Below are positions 34,828 to 43,774 of a stretch of 64,000 bases of DNA, one piece after another (position 1 is the stretch's first letter; each line of letters starts with the position of its first letter). The stretch covers positions 18,551 to 82,550 of the forward strand of contig CAFBRK010000141.1 in NCBI GenBank assembly GCA_903231505.1, in the 5' to 3' direction. The notes beneath the pieces are model-generated. The model saw nothing but the letters and a program-made list of their open reading frames with translations. It was not told where the DNA came from and made no database searches. The DNA comes from Olavius algarvensis associated proteobacterium Delta 3. GTDB lineage: Bacteria; Desulfobacterota; Desulfobacteria; Desulfobacterales; CAFBRK01. A program made the position numbers and the translations under genes.

Positions 34828-36015
34828 ATGCAGATTCATCATTCTCGGAAAAAGCATTTTACAGCGTGGATTCTCGTACTGGCTATGGTGTTGGCGGGAA
34901 GCGTATTGATGTCCTGCGGGGAGGCTGAAAAACCTGCTGAAACCGCCAAAGAGGCCCCGGCAAAAGCGACGGAGCCGATCCGCATGGGCGTGGCCGGACC
35001 CCACAGTGGCGACCTGGCATCATATGGGATCCCCACCGTTAAGGCAGCGGAACTGGTCGTTGAGCAGCGCAATGCCTCCGGTGGAATTGCAGGTCGAAAA
35101 ATCGAGCTGGTTGTCGAAGACGATGTGTGCAAGCCGGAGATTGCCACCAATACCGCAACCAAACTGGTCGCCGACGAGGTCGATGTGGTCCTTGGCCACA
35201 TTTGCAGCGGCGCCACCAAAGCGGCGTTGGGAATCTATAAGGAGTCTAAAATTCCTGTAATGTCGCCCTCGGCCACAAATCCGGGGCTGACCCAGAGTGG
35301 GGATTATCCCAATTTCTTCCGAACGATTGCATCCGACGACGCCCAGGCGCGCCTGGAAGTGGACTTTGCCCTCGCCAAGCTGAACCTGAAAAAAATCGCC
35401 GTGTTGCACGACAAGGGCGACTATGGAAAGGGGCTTGCGGAATTTGCCAAAAGTTTCCTGGAGCAGGATGCCAGAGGGGAAGTCGTGCTGTATGAGGGCA
35501 TCACGCCCGGCGCGGTCGACTATTCGGCAGTGGTGCAAAAAATAAAGAATTCCGGCGCCGACGGGGTCATTTTCGGAGGCTACCATCCGGAGGCCTCCAA
35601 GATCGTGACCGCCATGCGGAAGAAGGGGATGGATACCTTTTTCATTTCCGACGACGGCGTCAAAGATGACACCTTCATCAAGGTCGCCAAGGAATATGCC
35701 GAAGGCGTCTATGCCACCGGGCCGGTGGACACCACCCAGAACCCCATGGCCGTTGAAGCCATCGAGCGACATCGGAAAAAGTACGGCGAGGATCCGGGAG
35801 CGTTTTTCCTGAATGCCTATGCCGCGGCCGTGGCGCTGCTCAATGCCATCGAAAAAAGCAATGCCACCGATTTCGACAGCGTCACCAATGCGCTGCGTAC
35901 CGAATTTGTCGGCACCCCGCTGGGAATCCTCCGTTTCGATGAGCGGGGGGATGCCATCGGCGTCGGCTTTGCCATGTATCAGGTCCAGAAGGGCCAATAC
36001 GTCGAGATTAAATAA
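34828..36015 (+). CDS. livK: Branched-chain amino acid ABC transporter, binding protein
   Basis: 395 residues. Lipobox VLMSC places the acylated cysteine at 30, so it is a lipoprotein. The mature part is a type I periplasmic-binding fold: IRMGVAGPHSGDLASYGIPT, VVEDDVCKPEIATNTATKLV and AALGIYKESKIPVMSPSAT, with VDYSAVVQKIKNSGADGVIF. It captures leucine, isoleucine, valine or a related ligand for LivHMGF. Ribosome site GGGGAGGG. First gene of a five-gene operon. Confidence 0.88.
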   Translation: MQIHHSRKKHFTAWILVLAMVLAGSVLMSCGEAEKPAETAKEAPAKATEPIRMGVAGPHSGDLASYGIPTVKAAELVVEQRNASGGIAGRKIELVVEDDVCKPEIATNTATKLVADEVDVVLGHICSGATKAALGIYKESKIPVMSPSATNPGLTQSGDYPNFFRTIASDDAQARLEVDFALAKLNLKKIAVLHDKGDYGKGLAEFAKSFLEQDARGEVVLYEGITPGAVDYSAVVQKIKNSGADGVIFGGYHPEASKIVTAMRKKGMDTFFISDDGVKDDTFIKVAKEYAEGVYATGPVDTTQNPMAVEAIERHRKKYGEDPGAFFLNAYAAAVALLNAIEKSNATDFDSVTNALRTEFVGTPLGILRFDERGDAIGVGFAMYQVQKGQYVEIK

Positions 36016-36140
36016 TCAGACGGCCCACAAAAACAGAATAAAACGGATCGGCCAGGGGGCAGGCAACCGTTGCCGGCCCCCTGACGTGTTCCCAACCGGA
36101 GTGTTTCGCGGCAACCGGCGGAGCCTGGTGTGTCACAGAC

Positions 36141-37043
36141 ATGGAATACTTTCTCGAACTCTTCCTCGGGGGATTGACCCGGGGCAGCATTTATGCCCTG
36201 ATCGCCCTGGGCTACACCATGGTCTATGGGATCATCGAGCTGATCAATTTCGCCCATGGGGAAATTTATATGATCGGGGCGTTTACCGCGCTGATCGTAT
36301 CGGGCGTATTGACCCTGCTGGGATGGAACGCCCTGGCCATCATTGTCATTGCATCGATTGTGGCGGTCATTTATTCGGCCGCCTACGGCTACACCATCGA
36401 AAAGATCGCCTATAAGCCGCTGCGGAACGCGCCCCGGCTGTCGGCGCTGATCAGCGCCATCGGCATGTCCCTGTTTCTGCAAAACTATGTGCTGCTGGCT
36501 CAGACGTCCGACTTTCTCCCATTTCCGGAACTGATCCCCGAATTCGGATTCCTGGAACCCTACTCCAATTTCATCCGCTCATCGGAGCTTGTCATCTTCG
36601 CCGTTACGGCGGCGGTGATGTTGGGGCTCACGTTCCTGATCAAGTTCACCCGGATCGGAAAAGCCATGCGGGCCACCGCCCAGGACAAGATGATGGCGTC
36701 GCTGGTGGGAATCGATGTCAACCGGGTCATTTCCGTGACCTTTATCGTCGGGTCCGCCACGGCGGCCATCGGCGGGGTGCTCATCGCGTCCCATATCGGA
36801 CAGTTGAATTACTACATCGGATTCATCGCCGGTATCAAAGCCTTTGTCGCGGCCGTACTCGGCGGCATCGGCAGCATCCCGGGAGCGGTTCTCGGCAGCC
36901 TGGTCCTGGGGTGGACCGAGTCCTTTTTTACCGGTTATGTCTCCAGTGACTATGAGGATGTGTTCGCGTTTTTGTTTCTGGTCCTGATTCTGATCTTCCG
37001 CCCCGCCGGGATTTTAGGCCGGAGCGAAACGGAGAAAGTATAA
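36141..37043 (+). CDS. livH: Branched-chain amino acid ABC transporter permease LivH
   Basis: 300 residues, about eight transmembrane segments. The start MEYFLELFLGGLTRGSIYAL IALGYTMVYGI and the C-terminal VLGGIGSIPGAVLGSLVLGW are conserved in LivH. A repeat element (family 3) starts directly at its stop codon and separates it from livM by 217 bases, an unusually long gap inside a liv operon. Confidence 0.9.
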   Translation: MEYFLELFLGGLTRGSIYALIALGYTMVYGIIELINFAHGEIYMIGAFTALIVSGVLTLLGWNALAIIVIASIVAVIYSAAYGYTIEKIAYKPLRNAPRLSALISAIGMSLFLQNYVLLAQTSDFLPFPELIPEFGFLEPYSNFIRSSELVIFAVTAAVMLGLTFLIKFTRIGKAMRATAQDKMMASLVGIDVNRVISVTFIVGSATAAIGGVLIASHIGQLNYYIGFIAGIKAFVAAVLGGIGSIPGAVLGSLVLGWTESFFTGYVSSDYEDVFAFLFLVLILIFRPAGILGRSETEKV

Positions 37044-37215
37044 ATAAAATCGTGCAACGATTTTATGAAACGCGACGATGTCGCTCATGGGACAAACAAC
37101 GTTGATTTTTTCTTCCGGCACGCTGCAGGGGAGTTCGAAACGTTTACTTCAGCCCTACCACGGAAGCATCGCACGTTCACTTTAATAAGGATCTTAATCT
37201 CGTGTCCGCCGTTAT
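37044..37215 (+). repeat. Stop-codon-linked repeat family 3, copy 1
   Basis: Begins at the base after the livH stop with a perfect palindrome (ATAAAATCGT, loop GCA, ACGATTTTAT; 37044-37066). Then come GAAACGCGACGATGTCGCTC, a TTCAGCCC...GAAGCATCGC block and AATAAGGATCTTAA. The same order is found after lon (54164) and rlpA (55127). It could act as an RNA hairpin after the gene. Confidence 0.6.
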
Positions 37216-37260
37216 CCCGTGCCGCAAGCTGCAGGGATAATTTGAGTTAACTCGGTTCTT

Positions 37261-38478
37261 ATGTTTTCTATCGAAGAAGTAAAAAAGTCTTTCCTCGTTT
37301 CGATATGGTTCATGTTCCTGACCTTTCCGATCATGGTCATCCGCGTGAACACGATTTACAAAATCGTGGAGTGGCGCTGGGAGCGGATGTTCTACATCGG
37401 GATCGGGACCTTCGTGATCTCCTTTATCTGGCGATATCTCATGCGCCGAAAGGAGATGGGTGTCAAAAAGAAAGAGGTCGGGGAAGACGCCCTGCCCCTG
37501 GCACAGCGATTGCTCCAGAACCGCCGTGTCTCCTACCCGGCCATTGCCCTTGTTGCCGTGCTGGCGCTGATCTACCCGTTTGTGTTTTCCCTGTATCAGG
37601 CCAACATCATGATCACGGCGCTCATCTATGTGGTCATTGCACTTGGGCTGAACATCGTGGTCGGTCTTGCCGGCCTCCTGGACCTGGGGTACGTGGCCTT
37701 CTATGCGGTGGGCGCCTATGCCTATGCCCTGCTGAACTACCACTTCGGGCTGAGCTTTTGGGTGGTGCTCCCCATCGGCGCGGCCATCGGGGCACTTTTC
37801 GGGATTATACTGGGTTTTCCGGTGCTCCGACTCAGAGGAGACTATCTGGCCATCGTGACCCTGGGTTTTGGGGAGATCATCCGGCTGATCCTTGAAAACT
37901 GGAACGAGTTTTCGTTCGGCCCCAGCGGCATCGCCAACATACCGCGCCCGTCCTTTTTCGGGATCGACCTGTCCCTGGCGGAAACCACCCGGTTCGTCTA
38001 CTTCATCATGATCGGTTTAACCATCTTTACGATTTTTGTGGTCAATCGCCTGGAGAACTCCCGGATCGGCAGGGCCTGGATCGCCCTTCGCGAGGATGAG
38101 GTCGCCTGCCAGGCCATGGGCATCGACAAAACCAAGACCAAACTGACCGCCTTCGCCCTTGGTGCCACCTGGGCCGGGATGGGAGGTGTGGTGTTTGCCG
38201 CGCAGACCACGTTCATCAACCCGGCCAGTTTCACCATCTGGGAATCGGTCATCATATTGTGCTGCGTGGTTCTCGGCGGCATGGGATCGATTATCGGGGT
38301 CATACTCGGTGCGTTGGTCATCAAACTGCTTCCCGAGTATCTGCGTGAATTTTCTCAGTATCGGATGCTGCTGTTCGGCGCCATTCTGGTGATTATGATG
38401 GTATTCCGGCCCGGCGGTATCATCACTTCCGTGCGCCGGACCTACCAATTCAAAGGAAAGTCGAACCGGCATGCCTGA
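37261..38478 (+). CDS. livM: Branched-chain amino acid ABC transporter permease LivM
   Basis: 405 residues. An N-terminal extension with two extra hydrophobic stretches (about 10-30 and 40-60) precedes the usual LivM core: ALGLNIVVGLAGLLDLGYVA, the EAA-like FGEIIRLILENW and IALREDEVACQAMGID. C-terminal VLGGMGSIIGVILGAL matches the family. It forms the channel with LivH and overlaps the livG start by eight bases. Confidence 0.9.
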   Translation: MFSIEEVKKSFLVSIWFMFLTFPIMVIRVNTIYKIVEWRWERMFYIGIGTFVISFIWRYLMRRKEMGVKKKEVGEDALPLAQRLLQNRRVSYPAIALVAVLALIYPFVFSLYQANIMITALIYVVIALGLNIVVGLAGLLDLGYVAFYAVGAYAYALLNYHFGLSFWVVLPIGAAIGALFGIILGFPVLRLRGDYLAIVTLGFGEIIRLILENWNEFSFGPSGIANIPRPSFFGIDLSLAETTRFVYFIMIGLTIFTIFVVNRLENSRIGRAWIALREDEVACQAMGIDKTKTKLTAFALGATWAGMGGVVFAAQTTFINPASFTIWESVIILCCVVLGGMGSIIGVILGALVIKLLPEYLREFSQYRMLLFGAILVIMMVFRPGGIITSVRRTYQFKGKSNRHA

Positions 38479-39274
38479 CTTCGGAAAACAGATACTGGCC
38501 GTCAACGGGTTGAGCATGGTGTTCGGAGGGCTTCGCGCCCTTGACCGGATCGATCTGGATGTCCGCCAGGGGGAAGTGGTCGCACTGATTGGACCCAACG
38601 GCGCCGGCAAGACGACCTTTTTCAACTGCATCACCGGCCTCTATGCCCCCACCGAAGGAGATATGCTCATTTCTCCGCCGAGAAAAGACAAAAACATCCG
38701 GCTCAACGGCCTCAAACCGAATCTGGTCACCGAGCAGGGGTTAGCCAGAACTTTCCAGAACATCCGTCTGTTTCAAAATATGACCGTCCTCGAAAACGTG
38801 ATGATCGGCCGCCACTGCCGCATGTCGGCCGGCATCGCAGGCGCCATCTTTCGTAACCGGGCCACACGCCATGAGGAACAACAGGTGGTCGAAGAAAGCT
38901 ATGTTATCCTCCAGAAGATCGGCCTGGCCCAGTATGTCAACGACTTCGCCAAAAATCTCCCATACGGTGCCCAGCGCCGATTGGAGATCGCCAGAGCAAT
39001 GGCCACCGATCCGTTCATCCTTTTGCTCGACGAACCGGCCGCCGGTATGAATACCCGGGAAACAGAAGAGCTCGATGACCTCATCGAAAAAATCCGTGAA
39101 ATGGAAGGGATCTCCATTCTGCTCATCGAACACGACATGAAACTGGTCATGAGCATCTCCGACCGGATCTTCGTCGTCGATTATGGAAAGAAGATCGCCG
39201 AGGGCACACCCGAGGAGATAAAGTCTGATCCGGCGGTGATCAAGGCATACCTTGGAGAAGAGTCGGATGCTTGA
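38471..39274 (+). CDS. livG: Branched-chain amino acid ABC transporter ATPase LivG
   Basis: 267 residues. Walker A GPNGAGKTT near 38, the Liv-type insertion about 60-110, signature region LPYGAQRRLEIARAMATDP (LSGGQ variant typical of LivG) and Walker B LLLDEPAAGMN, then LIEHDMKLVM. Overlaps livM at its start and livF at its end. Confidence 0.92.
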   Translation: MPDFGKQILAVNGLSMVFGGLRALDRIDLDVRQGEVVALIGPNGAGKTTFFNCITGLYAPTEGDMLISPPRKDKNIRLNGLKPNLVTEQGLARTFQNIRLFQNMTVLENVMIGRHCRMSAGIAGAIFRNRATRHEEQQVVEESYVILQKIGLAQYVNDFAKNLPYGAQRRLEIARAMATDPFILLLDEPAAGMNTRETEELDDLIEKIREMEGISILLIEHDMKLVMSISDRIFVVDYGKKIAEGTPEEIKSDPAVIKAYLGEESDA

Positions 39275-39974
39275 ACTGCGGAATGTCAAATCCTACTACG
39301 GCAATATCCAGGCCCTCAAAGGGATCGACATCCGTGTCTCCGAAGGGGAGATTATCACTCTGATCGGGGCCAATGGCGCCGGCAAATCAACGACCCTGAT
39401 GTCCGTCTGCGGGGTGGTCCCGCCCCGGTCCGGAGAAATTCTTTTCATGGGCGAACCGATTCACGGGATGTCACCGAATCAGATTGTTTCCCTCGGCATC
39501 AGCCAGGTTCCGGAGGGCCGGCGTATTTTCCCCTATTTGACGGTGATGGAAAATCTCGACATGGGTGCCTTCTTGCGGAACGACCGGGTCAGCATCCGGG
39601 AGGACATCGACTATATTTTTGAGCTGTTTCCGATTCTGGCGGAAAGACGAAATCAGGCCGGGGGAACCCTCAGCGGCGGCGAACAGCAGATGCTGGCCAT
39701 CTCCCGGGCCCTCATGGCGCGACCGCGTCTTTTGCTCATGGACGAGCCGTCCCTGGGTCTCGCGCCGCTGGTGGTCAAGCGGATTTTTGAAATAATCCGG
39801 AAGATCAACGAAGAAAACAACACAACGATTTTTCTGGTGGAACAGAATGCCAACCAGGCCCTGAAAGTGGCTCACCGGGGTTACGTGATGGAAACCGGTC
39901 GGGTGACCATGAGCGACACCGCCGACAATCTGCTGACCAACGAGGGCATCCGAAAAGCCTATCTAGGGATGTAA
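39267..39974 (+). CDS. livF: Branched-chain amino acid ABC transporter ATPase LivF
   Basis: 235 residues from the ATG at 39267 (MLELRNVKSYYGNIQALKGI), which overlaps the last codons of livG and has GGAGAAGAG upstream; a frame extension to 39252 lacks support. Walker A GANGAGKST, signature LSGGEQQML and Walker B LLLMDEPSLGLAP are intact. With LivG it energises uptake. A family 1 repeat begins 29 bases after its stop. Confidence 0.92.
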   Translation: MLELRNVKSYYGNIQALKGIDIRVSEGEIITLIGANGAGKSTTLMSVCGVVPPRSGEILFMGEPIHGMSPNQIVSLGISQVPEGRRIFPYLTVMENLDMGAFLRNDRVSIREDIDYIFELFPILAERRNQAGGTLSGGEQQMLAISRALMARPRLLLMDEPSLGLAPLVVKRIFEIIRKINEENNTTIFLVEQNANQALKVAHRGYVMETGRVTMSDTADNLLTNEGIRKAYLGM

Positions 39975-40002
39975 GCTGACCTGCACGCCGGCCATCACGT
40001 TT

Positions 40003-40224
40003 ATAGCAGTTGCCATAACTATGTTCCGTTTGAACATAGTGAGTTTTTGTGAACCGGATACCGTTTCGGGGGAGTCCGTATATGGACATGTTCGGAATCG
40101 GAATCGCTATCGGAATCTATACAGAATGGCTAACTTCGAAGTCGATACCGATACCGATGACTTGGCAATGTTCAACCGCGTCAACAATCCACAAATCGGA
40201 ACCCAATTCTGACAGTTGCTGTAG
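40003..40224 (+). repeat. MITE-like family 1, full copy
   Basis: Left terminus TATAGCAGTTGCCATAACTA followed by TGTTCCGTTTG; right terminus, reverse complemented, CTACAGCAACTGTCAGAATT followed by GGGTTCCGATT. The internal arms (TCGGAATCGGAATCGCTATC; CGATACCGATACCGATGACT) are shorter than in the 5025 copy, so the total is 222 bp. Confidence 0.72.
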
Positions 40225-40239
40225 CCGGTACGGATCGAC

Positions 40240-40400
40240 CGTGTATTCATGAGGCACTGCCTTTCCAGAATCCCCCTCTCAGGGATTCTGGAAAAAACAG
40301 GTGCCTTCTTTTCGCGCGTTGCGCCTTGGCGGTAATATTGTAATTTTGTTAACCCGGTCCCTAATACGCTTCAATCGGAACATAGTTATGGCAGCCGCTT
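40240..40400 (-). repeat. MITE-like family 2 relative, overlapping the end of the VWA-OmpA gene
   Basis: Read on the minus strand it starts GGCTGCCATAACTATGTTCC GATTG at 40400 and continues with TTAGGGACCGGGTTAACAAA, ACCGCCAAGGCGCAACGCGC and a stem-loop CAGAATCCCTGAGAGGGGGA near 40295. The same stem-loop occurs inside the 15504 element. Its terminus contains the TAA that ends the adjoining gene. Confidence 0.5.
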
Positions 40401-41558
40401 GAGCCGGACCCGCCGGTTCTGGCTCCTGCCTTCCGGCGTATCGTTGTTGGTGATCGGCCGGCTTTCCCCCAATCCGACGGCCCGCAGCCGTTTCGAATCA
40501 ACACCGTTATCGACAAAATAGGCCATGACCCTTTGGGCCCGTTTTTCCGACAGCATTTTGTTATACTCCGCCGGTCCGGAGCTGTCGGTATGCCCCTGGA
40601 TCTCGACCTTCATCCCGGGATTCCGGTTCATGATGACCAGGGCCTCATTTAAGAAAGGATAGGCGGCAGGCTTGATTTCCCATTTGTCGAAATCGAACTC
40701 GACATCCGTACCCCGTAACGCCCAGCAGCCGGTGATATCGACCCGGGCACCCACGGGCGTATCCGGGCAGTCGTCATCGTCGTCGAAAACGCCGTCGCCG
40801 TCACTGTCCATGGGTGCGGTTGGAGCGGCCATGGGGACGGGCTTTGGCGCCGCTTTGGCCAACAATGCCGTTTTTACGAAGCCGGCCATGGCAGCACTCG
40901 ATGCAATCTGCTCCGCAGTAAATGAAGCACCGCAGCCTCCCGCCTCGGCAATCTTTGCCATGGTGGCCGCCCCGGCCGGATCGTTACCGATCAGGACAGG
41001 GTAAATGCAAACATTTCCGTTGACGGTGTTCCGAAGCGTTTGAATGGCATCCCCGGCGGCATCCGGGTCAATCTTGCCGTCACTGATCATGACGACGGCG
41101 ATGTTCCTTGCTTTCCCCGCCAGGTCCCTGGTCGCGGCGGAGAAGGCCAACTCTGCCCGGCTGCCCTCGAAACCACGGCCTGCGGCCCTCAACTCTCTTT
41201 CAAAGTCGCTTTTGTCGTGGGGGGAAATCCCGTAAACGAGTATCGTCCGATCGCTCTCACCCTTGCTCCGCCCGTAAGTCCGGATCCCCGATTTCAGATC
41301 AATATCGGGAATGGTCAGATTCATCGCGCTGAGGAGATCTTTGGCTATGACGAATTTCTCCTTCCCCTGGTAGCGATCGCTCATGGACATGGACGCATCT
41401 AATATCACCATAAATGCATCGACCTTGGGTGCATAACCCCCCATATCGATCCTTTCGGGTTGAAACACCGATGTCGTCGGCGCCTGTTGGGATGCACAGG
41501 CGACAAGTGCCATGGCGAGAATGGCTGCCAGCAGAATGCGTGAGTAATGTTTCTCCAT
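40386..41558 (-). CDS. VWA-domain OmpA-like lipoprotein
   Basis: 390 residues. Lipobox ALVAC gives Cys21. A von Willebrand A domain spans about 46-230 with the metal site DASMS (54-58) and later VVMISDGKIDPDA. A calcium-binding thrombospondin-3-type stretch DSDGDGVFDDDDDCPDTP is near 260, then the OmpA C-terminal peptidoglycan-binding domain (VEIQGHTDSSGPAEYNKMLS, NRRVRLKRLP). It probably tethers outer membrane to cell wall while the VWA part binds a protein partner. The last codons and the TAA lie in a repeat terminus, so the original C-terminus may have been altered. Confidence 0.88.
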   Translation of the reverse strand: MEKHYSRILLAAILAMALVACASQQAPTTSVFQPERIDMGGYAPKVDAFMVILDASMSMSDRYQGKEKFVIAKDLLSAMNLTIPDIDLKSGIRTYGRSKGESDRTILVYGISPHDKSDFERELRAAGRGFEGSRAELAFSAATRDLAGKARNIAVVMISDGKIDPDAAGDAIQTLRNTVNGNVCIYPVLIGNDPAGAATMAKIAEAGGCGASFTAEQIASSAAMAGFVKTALLAKAAPKPVPMAAPTAPMDSDGDGVFDDDDDCPDTPVGARVDITGCWALRGTDVEFDFDKWEIKPAAYPFLNEALVIMNRNPGMKVEIQGHTDSSGPAEYNKMLSEKRAQRVMAYFVDNGVDSKRLRAVGLGESRPITNNDTPEGRSQNRRVRLKRLP

Positions 41559-41890
41559 GGTTGTTTTTCTCCTTCCGGTTTACTCGGTTTGGTGGTGGTT
41601 TTCAGGCGTTCGTGTCGGCCTGTCGGCCGTCGAGGGTCGATATAGACTCGCCCTGGCTTCCCAACATGCGGACGCTGTGGTGCCAACGTCATCTGCCCCT
41701 CGGCCCTTCTCCATCTTCGGAAGGGGCGAGACGTCAATGCCCTGCCATTTCGGCAATTATTAAATGCGTTTCGATGTGGAGTGATGAGAGTTCAGGAAAG
41801 TTTCAGCATCGACGGATAGTAATACGTAATCTACTAACGGTAGTGCGGGCGACGTGTACTGTCAATATCGATGGCAAGGGCTCGGATAAG

Positions 41891-41947
41891 AAAAAGCCGC
41901 CGTGTTCCCGGGTGGAGAATACCCGATACCGTGAACCTGCGGGCGGC
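41891..41947 (-). terminator. Putative rho-independent terminator after pncB
   Basis: On the minus strand GCCGCC (41947-41942) pairs with GGCGGC (41901-41896), enclosing CGCAGGTTCACGG and an inner hairpin CGGGTATTCTCCACCCG; TTTTTCTT follows (41895 on). It is 56 bases beyond the pncB stop. The branched shape is more elaborate than most terminators. The remainder of 41559-42003 shows no gene. Confidence 0.6.
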
Positions 41948-42003
41948 AACAACGGATACTGCAGTTCGATGATGTTCGCGACGGTGCTTGACTGCCAGGA
42001 CGG

Positions 42004-43329
42004 CTATTGACTTTCCTGAATAGCCTGAAGTGCCCGACTGACACGCACCGGGTAGACCTTCTTCTCATCCAGCGATTTGTAGTCGTCTCCAAGCATGGAA
42101 AAATTCCTCCGGAATCTATCCCGTATGTGATCCAGCGATGGTCGCGCATCGCTTATCTTTCCGCCCGTCATGACCGTCTGCAGCAACGGAAGATGACCCT
42201 CGAGGTGTTCATCCGCCAGCCCGATCGTATCCGCCTGATAACGGCCGTGGTGGTCCGACCGGCGGAACACCTGTTTCCGGCCGGAGAGTGTCGCCTTCCC
42301 CGGGCTTAGCTTTCGGACGTCCCGCCCGTTGAAACGCACCAGCTTGTAGACGATGTCCATGTAGGGCGCATCCGCCGACACGCCCATTTTAGTACCCACC
42401 CCGAAGGCATCAATGGGGGCTCCGCCGGCCAGGGTTTCGGAAATCTTGAACTCATCAAACCCGCTGCTGGCATAGATTTGGACGCCCGGCAGGCCGGCGT
42501 GGTCCAGTACACGGCGTACCTGCCGGCTCAACGCGATCATGTCGCCGCTGTCCAGACGGACCCCTTTCAGGGATGCGCCGTGTTGCTTCATGGCGTTGCC
42601 GACGCGGGCGGCGAGACGAGCCCCTTCCACGGTGTCGTAAGTGTCGATGAGGAAGACGGAGTTGTCCGGAAAGGCCTCGGCAAAGGCAGCATAAGCGTCT
42701 TCTTCATCCGGGAATGTCTGAACAAACGAGTGGGCCATGGTTCCGGAGACCGGGAGGTCGTAACGCCGGCCGGCCAGGACATTGCTGGTGGCGGAAAAGC
42801 CGGCCAAATAGCTGCTGCGGGCCACCTTCATTCCGCCATCCCGGCCCTGGGTGCGACGCAAGGAAAAGTCGATGAGGGGTCGACCGGCGGCCGCATGGAC
42901 ACATCGGGCCGCCTTTGAGGCGATCAGGGTTTGAAATCCCACCGTGTTGAGCAGGAAGGTCTCAATAATCTGGGCCTCGATGATCGAGGCGGTCACCTCC
43001 AGGATCGGTTCCTCCGGAAAGAAAATGGACCCTTCCGGCATGGCCCGGACCTCACCGGTAAAGCGTATCCCCTCCAGATGGGACAGAAAGTCCGCACCAA
43101 ACAGCCCGGTCGACTCCAGATACGCCAGGTCGTCTTTGGAGAACGCCAGTACCGACAGCTCCCGGAGCACGTCCTCGAGCCCCGCGGCAACAAAGAAATT
43201 GCGTTCCGCGCAATCCCGGACAAACAGCGAAAAGGTTGCCTCCGCCGACATGCTCCGGGCAAAATACCCGGCGGCCATTGTCAGTTCGTACAGATCCGTA
43301 AACAAAGGGCCGATCGGTGTGTAAGCCAT
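42004..43329 (-). CDS. pncB: Nicotinate phosphoribosyltransferase
   Basis: 441 residues from the ATG at 43327-43329 (MAYTPIGPLFTDLYELTMAA), which has AAGGTGG six bases upstream; the frame extends to 43368. The family start TDLYELTM, the GxxH-like VSGTMAHSFVQTF (phosphorylated histidine) and VRLDSGDMIALSRQVRRVLD with YASSGFDEFKI are intact. It makes nicotinate mononucleotide from nicotinate and PRPP for NAD salvage. NAD kinase is in the same window (33740), but they are not an operon. Confidence 0.9.
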   Translation of the reverse strand: MAYTPIGPLFTDLYELTMAAGYFARSMSAEATFSLFVRDCAERNFFVAAGLEDVLRELSVLAFSKDDLAYLESTGLFGADFLSHLEGIRFTGEVRAMPEGSIFFPEEPILEVTASIIEAQIIETFLLNTVGFQTLIASKAARCVHAAAGRPLIDFSLRRTQGRDGGMKVARSSYLAGFSATSNVLAGRRYDLPVSGTMAHSFVQTFPDEEDAYAAFAEAFPDNSVFLIDTYDTVEGARLAARVGNAMKQHGASLKGVRLDSGDMIALSRQVRRVLDHAGLPGVQIYASSGFDEFKISETLAGGAPIDAFGVGTKMGVSADAPYMDIVYKLVRFNGRDVRKLSPGKATLSGRKQVFRRSDHHGRYQADTIGLADEHLEGHLPLLQTVMTGGKISDARPSLDHIRDRFRRNFSMLGDDYKSLDEKKVYPVRVSRALQAIQESQ

Positions 43330-43774
43330 TATATCCACCTTCAGGGTTTCGTGATTCCCATTCATCACAGCCTGTCCGAGAAGTCAACCGTCGTTCCGTG
43401 GTTCTATCACGGACAGGAGGTCACGCCATATCCGGGAGAGAGACGCCATTTCCGCATCGATCTAAAATCGCCGTGTGCGGGGCGGCAAAGAACCTTTCCG
43501 GCGGTTGCCACTTCATCAGATGCCGGTTGACAAATCCGCAAGTTTCGAATTATATTAAATATATTCTTATACTTAAGTTCATATCGACTGTCATAACGCA
43601 TTTCACAACATGAAACGCGGTTTCGTTTTATCGACCGCCCTCGAGGAAAGCAGCCTGAAACGGAAAATAAGCAGTTTTCCGGGCCGTGTTCCACCCCTTG
43701 CCACAAATTACCTGCACCCCGGGGGATGACACGGAATTCGGCGCCGTCTGAACGACGAACACAGGGGCACCGTC
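43330..43774. other. Divergent intergenic region between pncB and the kinase gene
   Basis: 445 bases without a gene. It becomes AT-rich near 43545-43610 and contains the promoter-like pair at 43527-43556. No repeat of the families seen elsewhere is obvious. Confidence 0.5.
43527..43556 (+). promoter_or_regulatory. Candidate sigma70 promoter for the kinase-phosphatase-FHA operon
   Basis: TTGACA at 43527-43532 and TATATT at 43551-43556 with an 18-base spacer. The kinase gene starts 219 bases downstream, which would mean a long leader; this weakens the call. Confidence 0.35.

Noticed and set aside
41820..42000. 6S-like structured RNA
   Set aside because: The GCCGCC/GGCGGC stem with an inner hairpin drew attention, but the flanks do not pair. 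A T run on the minus strand right after pncB makes a terminator the better reading.
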